Assembly: GCA_950295325.1 (NCBI GenBank)
Contig: OX485804.1
Span: 3,970,001 to 4,034,000 of the forward strand
Reading direction: 5' to 3'
Length of the DNA stretch: 64,000 nucleotides
Source: Polytrichum commune
Taxonomy: Eukaryota; Streptophyta; Polytrichopsida; Polytrichales; Polytrichaceae
Shown here: positions 36,599-47,592 of the stretch, piece by piece
How the letters are laid out: every line of letters starts with the position of its first letter
How positions within the stretch are numbered: position 1 is the first letter of the stretch
Made by a program: the position numbers and the translations under genes
Notes under the pieces: model-generated
Databases searched by the model: none
Told to the model about the DNA's origin: nothing
The model's input: only the letters and a program-made list of their open reading frames with translations

Positions 36599-37480
36599 GT
36601 CATCAACCTGGAGGATTGAGGATTGAGAGCTGTTGGATTTGTGATGATCTGATCAAAATCTGCCATTGAAACCACTGAAATGGGTGATATATTGAGTTAT
36701 GTGGATTTGAGAAGGAATGAGTAGATCGGAAAATTCAGTGTAAGAAATCTATGCGAAATGTAGTTGATCAAGCTGCTCATTTATAGGAAACCCACTCTGA
36801 CTGCATTTGTATTCCATTGAATAGTATCATCAACCTAGAGGGTTTAGGTTAGGTTGCTGTTGGATTTGCGACGATATGGTCGCATTCTGCCATTGACTCT
36901 ACTAAAATGGGTTATATGGTGAAATTTGTGTATTTGAGAAGGAATGAATAGATTGAAAATTAGTTGATCATGTTGCGTATGGATCTGTAGCCCATCCGTC
37001 TATAGTTAACCCCATTCTGATTACATTTGGGTTCACTTATAAGATATCATCAGTTTTAAAAATTCGGGATACAACTGTTGAATTTGTGACAATCATGAAC
37101 TTAATTTCTACCAGTGACTCCACGTTTGATGCGAAGGCCTCAGTAGTTTGGAGGTTCAGTGTAGGAACTCTATTTGATCATTTTATGCTTTTGCAGTTAA
37201 GCCATCATGGTTACATTTGGATTGACTTGAGAGGTATCAATATGGAGGATTTAGGATTGAGATCTGCTGGATTTTCTAATCATGTCACATTCTGCTTTTG
37301 ACTCCACCACTGAAATGGGCAGTATGTTGAAAAGTGTGATTTTTGAGAAGACATTAGTAGATAAAATATTCAATAGAAAGATATCGGCTTGAAAAATGAG
37401 GATTTTTTCCTAGTGTTGTTGGAATTGTAATGATCTCAAATTCTGCCGATCACTCCACTGAAATGTTGTTGAACGCGTTT
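36599..37480. repeat. About 220-bp degenerate tandem repeats inside the Harbinger element
   Basis: Blocks starting near 36599, 36828, 37047 and 37232 share ATCATCAACCT.GAGG, GTTGGATTTG.GA, CATTGA.TC.ACT.AAATGGG and TTGAGAAGGAATGA.TAGAT. They fill the gap between the ends of the two convergent genes. Confidence 0.75.
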
Positions 37481-37674
37481 GTGAGATTTTATGAGAAGGA
37501 TTCGGTCGATCCAAGAGTCCGTGTAGTTAACCACAAATTAATCATGTGAAAATATCTTTCAATATAGTCCACATGGAAAGAACAAACCGTCCACTTTATT
37601 TTGTAATGAAAGACATGAAATCAATTTCGTGCAACAAAGATCTCCAAACATAATAGAGTAATAAAATAATAATT

Positions 37675-39066
37675 TCAATCAGACTCTGAAGATAATAATC
37701 TAACATGAATATCATCGAGGTTCCTTGCTAAATTCTTTTGCCGTTTTCTACTAAACAGGGATTTCGCTATGGCATCTCGGCGCATGCTCATTTGATGTGT
37801 AGTTGAAGAATAATTTGAAATTGAAGCAATGAGGTCACTATCTAGAGATGTGCGATGTAGGAAATTAATGGGGGATATTGCAACAGTTTCGGCTTCCAAT
37901 AATGTAGTTGATGTAGCTGCCGCAATTGACGGTGTTGCCAAATTCCTTTGGAGCTGAGTTTGACCATCTTCAAACCAAGACATATTAAAAGTGTCATTAT
38001 ACATAATAGTGAAATTATGCAAAATCAAACATGTTGTTACATGTGCAAGTACATGCCGGAGTTGACAATCCATCCCTTTTAATAGGATCCTCCAACGCAA
38101 CTTCAATATTCCAAACTCACGTTCCACACACATTCGAGAACTTGATTGAATGAAATTCGAGTGTTATTTTTCGCGAGTGAAACCGTCTTTGCTACCAAGA
38201 TAAGGTGTAAACATCCATGGACGAGATTGATAAGCAGCATTACCCAATAAAATATAAGGAAGGAGTTTTCCACTCAAACAATATTTACCTATGTGGGATT
38301 TACAGAATAGGTTGTAGTCATGGATACTACCACACCCTATATCATAATCCCAAAAACAACAGGAATGGTCTACTACAGCTTGCAATAATAGAAAGTGAAA
38401 TTTTTTTCTACAATAATAATTTGCAACGTGCTCTTCAGGAGCTATAATTGGAATATGACTTCCGTCTATAGCTCCAACAATAAAAGGTATTCCATGGAGC
38501 GCTTCAAAATTTTCACTAATAGCTTTCATTTGCGATGGTGAAGGCCATCGAATAAACACATTCCTACAAGTTGTTTTTAGAGCTTGGCAAAATTCTAGAA
38601 CAATTTCATGTACAGAAGAGACACCAACCCTAAAGCTATCAGCTATTATATAAAGAGGGGAACCAGATGCTAACCTGGTTATTGCAATTACAACTCTTGT
38701 CTCAACTGAAATAGCTCTCCTTCGGTTTGTGTCTACCTTAATAAGTAATGGCCCACCTTGTTGACAGACGTATTTGAAAGTTTGTTTTGTCATCCGAAAC
38801 CGTTGTTTGAAAACAATATTGTTGTATGACCTTATTAAATCAATGTTTGTATACCCTGGGGTTCTTTCATAAGATTGAATCCTTCCTTTTCTTGATCCAA
38901 CTCTCTCATTTTCAAGCATGAATTGATGTATAAAAAATAAAGCATTTTGATTTAAACGCAAACTCGCCTCCACATTGACAGTGGAAGTGTAGAATAAAGC
39001 AATGAAGGATGCAAATTGAAAAATGAGAAGGACAACAAGCTTTCTCTGAGATGGATCCATGGTCAA
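37675..39066 (-). pseudogene. PIF/Harbinger (HARBI1-like) transposase with one in-frame stop
   Basis: Frame from ATG 39066 to the stop at 37675-37677, 462 residues plus one internal TAA at 38164-38166. Beyond the TAA the same frame resumes (HSNFIQSSSRMCVEREFGIL), so only one nonsense change separates the parts. The DDE core is readable: first Asp in VGAIDGSHIPI, third residue Glu in VEREFG. The second position reads LLGNAAY where the family has GD.GY, so the catalytic Asp is Asn (codon 38239-38241). The N-terminus has a membrane-like hydrophobic stretch (KLVVLLIFQFASFIALFYT), possibly a mis-set start; MLENERVGSRKGR downstream fits a usual family start better. Confidence 0.9.
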
Positions 39067-39069
39067 AAA

Positions 39070-40228
39070 AATATCAATATGAAAACATCATACAATTTTT
39101 GAAAATATCAAATCTATTGAAAACGAAAATATTAGTAGCTGCATAATATCTACGATATGTAAGTTGTAATGAACACTGAGTTCTCATAAGGTCACTCTAG
39201 TTTACTTCACTAGCACTAAGTAGTTGTTTTTTAGTGGACTTGTAGTGTATGTCAAGTTACCTATAACTCTAATAATTTTACTATAATTGTTCAAGCAAAC
39301 CTTATTTATAATCTGACCTAAATCATAGTGGATTTTCACATAATGATAGATGTTACTTTTTCCTATTTTTTAAAAATGATGAAGAGACGATATTTAATAT
39401 CAAATTGATGATCCTATTTACATTATTCGTCTTCATATTGTATAAAAATATAAAATTAGCACATATCACATATGTGCAGTTTTTTTCATCAAAATTTTGA
39501 CAATTACATGTAGCTTTCTTTGGAAACTTGAGGGTACGAGGCAACTTCATGAAAGATGTCAATACTTCCATTCTTTCGTCTTGGTACACAACCCAATATT
39601 TTTTGTGCAATTTGATAACAAATTCCCTCCAAACTAACCTACTTATTATGATCCATTACCTCTAATTTTATAATGCATTTTTTTATTTTCAATTTCTTTT
39701 ACTTTTTCAACCTCTAATTTAAAAAGTGATAATACACATAATTTGTGCAAAGAAGGTAAAACAAACTCTCCTATCAATGACCAAAAGGAAAGTCCATTAA
39801 GAAAATGTCTCTAAAACTAATTCGTTTTTATGTATGGAGATAATTTAAGTTCAAAAAATGTCTTAACATTCTAAGAAAATTTGAGTTTATAGATTGTTAC
39901 CTAGTACATATACAATATCATTAAAATATATTAAAAATACCATTACAGGATTTTCAAAATGTTTTCATGATATTTACAAAATTACCTCTCACATCATAGA
40001 GCAACGGATTCGGTTGAAAATATATTACCATATTATGAGTTTGATGTTCATGTAGGAAAGTAATGCATTAAATTTTCACAACACATGATGTAGCCGATGT
40101 ACTTCATAAAATACCCCTACACTGGACGTCCGGTTCCGGTGTGAACCCATCCACTGGACGGACAATTTGATTGCTGATGTGGCAAGTTCCCTCCGCAATC
40201 AAGCGGACAAAGCAGTGGACGTCGGGTT
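39070..40228. other. Right-hand non-coding part of the Harbinger element
   Basis: AT-rich sequence from the transposase start to the right inverted end. A reverse-strand frame at 39353-39610 has no recognised content. Near the right end, ACTGGACG and GTGGACGTC motifs cluster (40125-40255) and may be subterminal transposase sites. Confidence 0.5.
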
Positions 40229-40317
40229 TTGTCCACTGCGAGTGGACGTCCCGGTCTGAACCCGGCCTGAGACTATGACTCACGAGCACATATCCAGAAA
40301 TCCGGAAGCTTGTCAAT

Positions 40318-40801
40318 CGATTTGTTAGAAGAATCAGAAATAGACAATCTGATGTATTTATGTAAATAGCCATATGAGGCTTAGGGTAGAACAACCACTT
40401 AAGGCTTAGGGGAAAAAGCCACATGAGGCTTAGGGTGGATACCCTTAATCCAGGGTATAAGGACTTAAGTAGAACCCTGGTCCCTAATCACGGTATCAGA
40501 GTAGTTAAGCTTAAAGACTAAACTACCTGCCCCGGTTATCCCGAGGGTATTAAGCCCAGATTAACACTAAGTACCTTAAGTACCGGATATCCCGAGGGTA
40601 TCAGCAGGAGTAATAACCTGGTTAGGTATGGCCAGCACGTAGGTGTACACAGATGGAGACACATGTCCATAATACAGTATTTTATTGAAATTATACATAT
40701 AAATAATCCTCGACTACCGTATCAGGTAGTTCTAGAGGTTCACACCTACATACTGTCCAAATGTATTCATCCATCTGTATTCATCCTCTCACAACACGAT
40801 T
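40318..40801. mobile_element. Solo LTR, 474 bp, with 5-bp target duplication
   Basis: The insertion 40323-40796 is missing at the matching point of copy 1 (about 23627). It starts TGTT and ends AACA, the canonical TG...CA inverted ends of an LTR, and is flanked by CGATT on both sides (40318-40322 and 40797-40801). No internal retroviral genes are present, so it is a solo LTR left by LTR-LTR recombination. An internal GGTATCAGAGTAG resembles a primer site, so a TRIM-type miniature is the alternative, but I find no terminal direct repeats. Confidence 0.85.
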
Positions 40802-40803
40802 AA

Positions 40804-40988
40804 TTAACAGTCGACAAGGAGGCCGACTGCATCAATTGTAGGTCCATCTATCCCCAGGATGATAATTCTCCCGTTTAGAGAAGTTGTTTCTACACCACTT
40901 CTCACTCGAATACTTCGAATTGATTGATGGTTTAATCCTATTTCACAAAGACAGAGCAGCAACATGCTTTGGAACAGACCGGGCACTG
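40804..40988 (-). other. Possible C-terminal exon downstream of the intact monooxygenase (copy 2)
   Basis: Counterpart of the 60-codon frame at 23642-23826, open and similar in sequence. Using donor GCAG|GTAATT in the last codons of the monooxygenase and an acceptor CAG just before TGCCCGG gives a 57-bp intron and would replace the last two residues by a 61-residue tail. The short intron is at the lower limit for plants. Confidence 0.35.
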
Positions 40989-41034
40989 AGTCTGAATCAG
41001 CAAGGGTCTACGGTTTCACATGCGATTCTTCGAA

Positions 41035-42321
41035 CTAATTACCTGCAACACCCGGCTGCGATACCTCTCGCTGAGAAATCAATCCAACATCCCTCGAGAA
41101 ACTCTTCACAACGTCCACCGGTGTTCTAGCATTGAAATTGAGCTCCAAGTTCCTCGCGGCTTTCCTCGCAGCCTGCTCGGCACGCTCACACAAGGCTCTC
41201 TCGAAGGCAGGGATGGCGTCATGGAGGGATTCTACAGATGGAGTTGATTTCCAAGCTTCCACAAGCGCCATGGCAAGTTCTCGACCTCCAAGCATGGCAA
41301 TGTTCGCCCCTTCACCTGCGAAGGGGGACATGACATAAGCCGCATCCCCGATCAATGTCACTCCGTGCTTATTAGGATTCCAGCTATGACCAACAGGCAG
41401 AGCGTAAATTGGACGGGCCCATATCGGTTCGTCGTCGCAGTTCCTGATGAAGTCATGGAACTCAGGTTTCCATCCTTCCAAAAATCGCAGCAAGAATTCC
41501 CGTGCGCTTTGTGGTCCCTTGCGGGAAGCTGAAGCAAATTCCTTCTTCTCCCACCCTTCCTCCACCCGCAAAAAAAGGTAGTTGCATATGAGCCCGTTTG
41601 AGTTTCGTTGTAAGAACAGGCCCTTGTTCGGTGCCAACACCTTGGTGAGGCCATCGCCAACCAACTCTGCCAGATTCGGGTACCGCTCATCCACATTGTG
41701 CATCGTCACATTGACCCCTGTAATCCCTGTGTACACAGGAACTTTGTCTGTGAGGAGTGGCCTAACCTTGGACCATGTACCGTCAGCTCCGATCACCAAA
41801 TCTGCCTCCTCCCTCACCCCATCCTCGAACACCAGAGTGTGATGATGATGATGATGATGATGATGATCCTCCTCATCATGATCGCCATTCATCTCAACCC
41901 TAACGAGCTTCCTGCCCCACTGAATCGTCCCTTCCTCAAGAGACCCCACCAAAATGGCACGAAGGTCGGTTCTATCAATCTCCGGCCGCTCGATTGCGCC
42001 CTCTCCCTTGTCAGCGCGTTTGATGTCCAGGAACACCTTCCCATCCTTATCGAGAATCCGCATCTGTTCTCCTTCCGGCCTCGCTTTCGCCTTGAATTGG
42101 TCCATTAGGCCAGCCGTCTCCATTGCCAGGAGCCCCGTTTTGGTGTGCAGGTCAAGCGAACCTCCCTGCGACCGCGCTCCCGCAGATTTTTCTTGCTCAT
42201 AGATGGTTGCGCGTAGGCCGTGCACTTGCAGTATGCGTGCAAATGTGAGCCCTGCGGGTCCGCCTCCGATGACGGCAATTCGTGGCAGTGTTGATGAACG
42301 TACTGTTTCTGGAGTGCTCAT
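41035..42321 (-). CDS. FAD-dependent monooxygenase, TetX-like, with a His9 run
   Basis: Single-exon frame of 428 residues from ATG 42321 (MSTPETV), chosen by match to the paralogue; an in-frame ATG at 42348 is possible. Class A flavoprotein hydroxylase: GGGPAG at residues 19-24, YEQEKSAGARSQGGSLDLH, PEIDRTDLRAIL, IGADGTWSKVRPLL and LIGDAAYVMSPFAGEGANIA. It differs from the 29228 paralogue by an insertion of acidic residues plus nine histidines (DHDEED then His9), encoded by a CAT repeat near 41838-41864. The GDAAH motif reads GDAAY and GEGVN reads GEGAN, two departures from the family consensus. The reading frame is otherwise intact. Whether the enzyme still binds FAD normally is uncertain. 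Substrate unknown. Confidence 0.88.
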   Translation of the reverse strand: MSTPETVRSSTLPRIAVIGGGPAGLTFARILQVHGLRATIYEQEKSAGARSQGGSLDLHTKTGLLAMETAGLMDQFKAKARPEGEQMRILDKDGKVFLDIKRADKGEGAIERPEIDRTDLRAILVGSLEEGTIQWGRKLVRVEMNGDHDEEDHHHHHHHHHTLVFEDGVREEADLVIGADGTWSKVRPLLTDKVPVYTGITGVNVTMHNVDERYPNLAELVGDGLTKVLAPNKGLFLQRNSNGLICNYLFLRVEEGWEKKEFASASRKGPQSAREFLLRFLEGWKPEFHDFIRNCDDEPIWARPIYALPVGHSWNPNKHGVTLIGDAAYVMSPFAGEGANIAMLGGRELAMALVEAWKSTPSVESLHDAIPAFERALCERAEQAARKAARNLELNFNARTPVDVVKSFSRDVGLISQREVSQPGVAGN

Positions 42322-42700
42322 ATTGAGCAAAACTTGAATTGCACACAAACTTGCACTGACAAATTCTTTGATACTCGTAGCCGAAATTTTTTCACCGATC
42401 TGCCACCTGGAGTGTTCAAGCAGGAGCCGACAATCACGAGCTTGAGTTCTGGACAGGGACGATCATCAGCTAATAACAACACGATTTTTTGGGTGATGTG
42501 AGTAACTTCTCTAGTTCGCCGACATATGGTCACACTGACATAGTACAATTCTCAACCGGGAGTTGACACACCTATCAGACAAGATCAACCTCGAGTATTT
42601 ATTCCCGCAAGTCGACCTCCCTGGGGCCTGGAGAAGATATAACTTAAGCCACACGGCGTGAGGAATGAGCTCTGGAGTCCCTGCATCAATTCCCCTCTAC
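42322..42700 (-). promoter_or_regulatory. Upstream region of the copy-2 monooxygenase
   Basis: Immediate 5' flank of the minus-strand gene. No TATA element or motif is clear enough to place. It shows no obvious similarity to the 5' flank of the plus-strand paralogue beyond the start codon context. Confidence 0.3.
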
Positions 42701-45700
42701 TTTCTTGACCGCTTCACCGACACGGCGTCTCTGCACGTGATGCTCGACCCATTTCCGACAACTCAAGCAAATTGGCACAAGTGTGGCGCATGTGTGATTA
42801 ATGATGGAGTGATTTTTCAAGGCCCGGAAAATTGGTATCACGACATTTACCCAAAAATTACAATTTCTTTTGACGTAATGAGATTATGCTAAATTTTCAA
42901 AGTCAAGACTCTCTCACAACCCATATTCACAGCATAGGTTGATCTAATTATGTTAAACGGTAGACGAAAACTTGAGTACATCCAGTGCCTTTCTCGAGGA
43001 ACCCAAATTTGTGCTTTACTAACCCCTTTTTTTCATCACATTGAACTCCTTAATGATGATAACTTCTCTCTCACCTTGTCACTACATTACTTAGATCAAC
43101 CTATGCTATGCATTAATTAGATCACTACATTACCAACCCATACATTGGTTCCTTATTGGATGACGGCAACCCTACCTCCGTGATAGACATTGTTTTGCCC
43201 CAATCCTCATTTACCATATATTTCAAGAAAATTAATGCATGCTCTAAGGTGTTTGCATAGTGGTAGAAAAGAATAATTATATGCAAAATTGAATAATGCT
43301 AGTACTTTTAGTGGATAGTGTTACTATGAATAGTATTTTCAGTGAATAATGCCGGGATGAACAACGCTTCCTAGATCTTTTGATGGCACCAATTTCATAA
43401 CGTAAAGAAATTCAATATCACCTTCACTAATTTCCCATTCATTATTAGTCCTCCCTCATTAATTCGAATAATCAATGCATTTATTTCCAACATTCCAAAT
43501 CACATGGCTACATGGGTGAAACTTCACGTCTTTGGGGACTCTGTCTATTAAGATTGGGGTGGTTATTGAAAATGGGTTTGTCTACCATAATACTTACAGC
43601 TTGAACACAATGCTACTGGAAGACTATGTAGTCAAAGCACAAGTTGGAGAGCTGTCAGGAGTGACTCGACTACAGGATTATTAGTTACCTCCATCAACTA
43701 ATTGAGATAAGCCCAGATCTCTAGATCTTAACATGATATAGTAATCTCCTGCTTATGTATGCACCCGTTTAAGTACGCAAATTTTTTGAAAAAAATCAGG
43801 GTTTAAGCTTTATTGTTTGACCATGTCATGCAAAATCTTTTGCCGTCAATGCATGATTTTTTTACGCTTGACATTCAATGTCACTATGTTCACGTATTGC
43901 TGAAACATTTCAAACAATCGTCACAATTCATCATATATTTGTCTAGCTTCCGTTTGAACACTAGAGCAAAACAGTTGGTCGTTGATGTCGAGGACAGTGT
44001 TGTGTAGAGCTTCAAAGCCTTTGAAGTCGGTGGCACTTTCAGTTTCATCAAATATCTTGATAACTTGGATTTCGATCAAGTAGGTTGCCTCAGGTTTTAT
44101 CCGTTTCCCGTTGCGATTCATCGAATCAGAGGATCTCGAAAGCGATATGAGTGAAGTACGCACCTACCAACTAACTAAGTGTGCACCAACGACTCCAGTT
44201 CAAAGTGCGTACTTAAGCGGGAGATTACTGTAATTAGTGTGATGCATAAACATCACGGTATTTGTGAATTGATGGCCAGTTCGGGTGATTAACCCACAGG
44301 AGGTGCCAGCTTCCGAGATAGCATGGCATGCTTCTGATTTCAATCCAACACATTCAACAGCGCCCCATGCATGATCCTGAAAATGTTTGTCCCTGAGATT
44401 GTGGTTGTGTTTCAAAAGTTAGATCCTGCAAATCACGAATCTTTTTATTGAAGATGCGAATTAGAAGTGTTAACAACAATTTCATAGTTTCTCAGATTGA
44501 ATTAGAGGTCACACTAATACTGTCTTGAACGTTGTTCTTCTCTCATGTCATACAGCCTCAAAGTAAACAATATTTCAAAAAATCTCAATATTTAAACTTG
44601 TCATGCCTTGATACCGCCACTGCTTCACTTGAATCAGTGCATATTAGGATAATTTTGTGGTTAGGTGTGCTTGCCGGTTTTAGGCCACATTTATTTATGA
44701 AATATAATGTCTTGCTACTACATTAATTTCTTTGGTTTGTATAATAATGTGGCGTTCTACTATAGAGTGTACCACGAACCTTTTGAGTGCGAATTTCTTG
44801 TGCCCTCTTTGGGTTGAAATTTTTGGACATGCCAAGGACCTTTGTAGTTTGCTCTTTTGGTGACAGTATTGGACATGTGCCCTTTGATTGATACATTCTT
44901 AACATGATCTTTTGTCTTTAACTTAAGGATCATTGCAATTGGTTGAGATTGTTAACTTAGTTACCAATTGTCCCAATAAGTTTTCTTCTAGACTTGCTAT
45001 AAGCTTAGGCTTTTGTAAGGGAAAATTATGAACCTATATGTGATGGGCATAGAACTAGAAGGATGGAATCCAACAACCAAAGTCAAAATTTGGAAGTGTG
45101 CAATCATGCATTTGACATTATCATTTCTCTTTGTCAGATTGAGCAGCTCTTGCTTTATGTACAAGCTTGATGATTCAACAAAGTTGTGGAAGTTTCTAGT
45201 GGGCATGGTCTTTGGACCACTTACCATGACTACGATAATTCATTAATCATTTTTTCTCATGGACACTCGTCACGTGTGTAGAACAACCCTTACAAGTTGT
45301 AACTTGAGAGTAAAGCTTCAAGCCAAGAGCTATTGGATCACTTGTTACCTACATGAAGTATTTCCACCACGGGTAGATCACTCCATTGTCAAGTTGAACA
45401 CCACATGCGACCCAAAAAAAAATTTCTTTTGGTAAGTTGCACCACCAAAATGGGTCAAAATTTTATCAATTTTTTTTCATGAGTAGATATACACAGTACC
45501 TATGACACAGGTAAAAGTGGTAACTAAATTTGATGATTTGTTTTTTTCATAAAACATACCGTTTCTAACTAGAATGACACAGAATTGAACTAAAACATTT
45601 ATTAAAAAAAAATAAAGATGACTAAAATTTTCAAAACAATATACAAAAGATACTATCAATGGTTATGTATATGTAGAAAAAATATCATAAATTTTAAAAT

Positions 45701-47590
45701 TATATATGGCATGTAATATAGGGGTAGCAAACTTTGTCCGCACGTGGTGTCAACTTGACAATGAAGTGACCTCCCCGTGATTTCCACAAGTGCGTTTTTA
45801 AGATCCATTTCTTGATGCAACTTATTGCTAACATCATTACTTTTGGAAATAATAAGAAAATACTTGGTACTAGTGGATATGTTTTCATGCTTTAGTTATT
45901 TCAAAGTGCCCCCAAATCGGCAATCGAATTAAGTTATTTATATTTAAACACATTCAAGTTATGGACTACATAACCATCGATAGGAGAGTGCATGATGAGC
46001 GCACTAGTGGCAAGTCATTCATCTCTTTGAATCGGTTATCAGTCATAATCAATTTGCTCATGGATGTAAACTATAGGTTATGGATGAAATGTTGTATGCA
46101 CATATTGGAAATGCAGAGAGTTGCTGGAAGTGCCCTCCACTTGGGTGAATGATCGGTTAAGTATTTGTTGAGCCTTAATGATGTTTGCACATTGAGTTTC
46201 TTTGTCACTTAAATCTTAAATGTTGAAGCCTTGTGAAAGTAGTTTTTGTTTGACTAAAAGTTATGTCTTCTCGGTTTTTTGACATGCTCTAGAATTGATC
46301 CACTTATTATGAGGAGTTTCGAAGTTCAAGCCATTATACGAGGAAAGAGAACAATATTGACACTCTAATCATGTAGATAACTCCATAAGAGATTAAGAGA
46401 CAAGAGCCTAGATGTGGATTTCATTTGGACTAGTAGTATGCATGAATGGCTTGGCAAACTAGCTTAGACGTGGTAAATGAAAATAAAACATATGCACATC
46501 ATATGGATACACTACAATTTTTTGAAGTCACTTACCCCTAGCTACTTAAATTCCTTCCTAAATTCATACTTCTTCCACTACAAACAGCTTTCAAAACTAT
46601 CGTGACACTTGTCCAAAACTTTCCTCATTTTTGCCCAAAGCGCACCCTTGCATCAAATCAATACTACACCTTATTAATTAATTAATTTAAAAAAAAATTG
46701 AACCCTTATAAATTTGGCATACGAGATCCTAACAAAAAGAAAACATATTAGAAAACCCCACCCGTAGCTATGTCCCGATGCTTGCCTGAATCCAATCCTA
46801 TTGTTGTCCAAAACCAACCCCAAATTGTTTTGAAACCCCCTAACATGTCATCCAAATTTGTCCCCCACTTTGCCTTAGAGCCATTAGAAGGGTTTAAGGT
46901 GTGCTCCAATTACAGGATTAGAAGACATGCATAGGATGAATTCTTAGATGGGATTACGTTGGGATTAGCACCCTCTCCTTAGCCATTGGTTGTTGGTTGC
47001 TCCCTCTCTTTCCTACATCCATCCTCCATGCATCACTTACATTAACAACACATATGATCTGTAGGATTGGGAACACATATCTCATGATACTACAACTCCA
47101 AATGACATTAAATTGCTTCTCATTTAATTAATCGGATATGAATAAGGAGGATTAGAAGAATTTGGTTCTAGCTTCATGTTATGACGGGGTTGTCACGTGT
47201 CATGGGGTGGCTTTCATGTTGTTACAGTGGACAATAATTATTATTATGACTTGTTTGCATCATTGTGAGGAACCATTGTGGGAGGGGCTTTCATTCAATG
47301 TAAGTTAACAATTTAGACAAACCTCTTGCAATTGTTTTATGTGTTGGAGGGCACTAATTCAATAATAAAATAAATTGACCAAAATCAATGGAATCACTGC
47401 CATTCCTCAAATATTCTCATATTTAAATTTCCACTATTTACCAAAGTTTTTTTTCTCTCAAGCTTGCTTTCTCGCTATGCTCTTGTTTTCTCACATGCCT
47501 AAGAAGCTTTGGATGAATATGTATGCAATATTTAGCTGTCTATTGAAAATCTTTAGAGAACCATTATGCCCTTAGATGGACCATAAAAGA
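42700..47590. other. AT-rich intergenic DNA of copy 2, no recognised gene
   Basis: This interval is missing from copy 1 together with the 5' part of the monooxygenase. A minus-strand frame at 43921-44163 and others are short and without recognisable motifs. No element ends were found. Confidence 0.4.
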
Positions 47591-47592
47591 AG

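Larger units (their letters stand above)
34892..40270. mobile_element. PIF/Harbinger DNA transposon, about 5.4 kb
   Basis: Near-perfect inverted ends of 42 bp (40 matches) start TCAGGCC(C/G)GGTTCAGAC and end GCAGTGGACAA, at 34892-34933 and 40229-40270. If the element proper starts at GGCC, the flanks TCA and TGA would be an imperfect 3-bp target. Copy 1 carries the unoccupied site at about 23574-23590 (GCGGTCTGTGATTCAC). The element has the classic two genes: a Myb/SANT-like ORF (plus) and a DDE transposase (minus), convergent around ~220-bp repeats. The right end has extra GTGGACGTC copies. Both genes carry inactivating changes, so the copy is not autonomous now. Confidence 0.93.
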
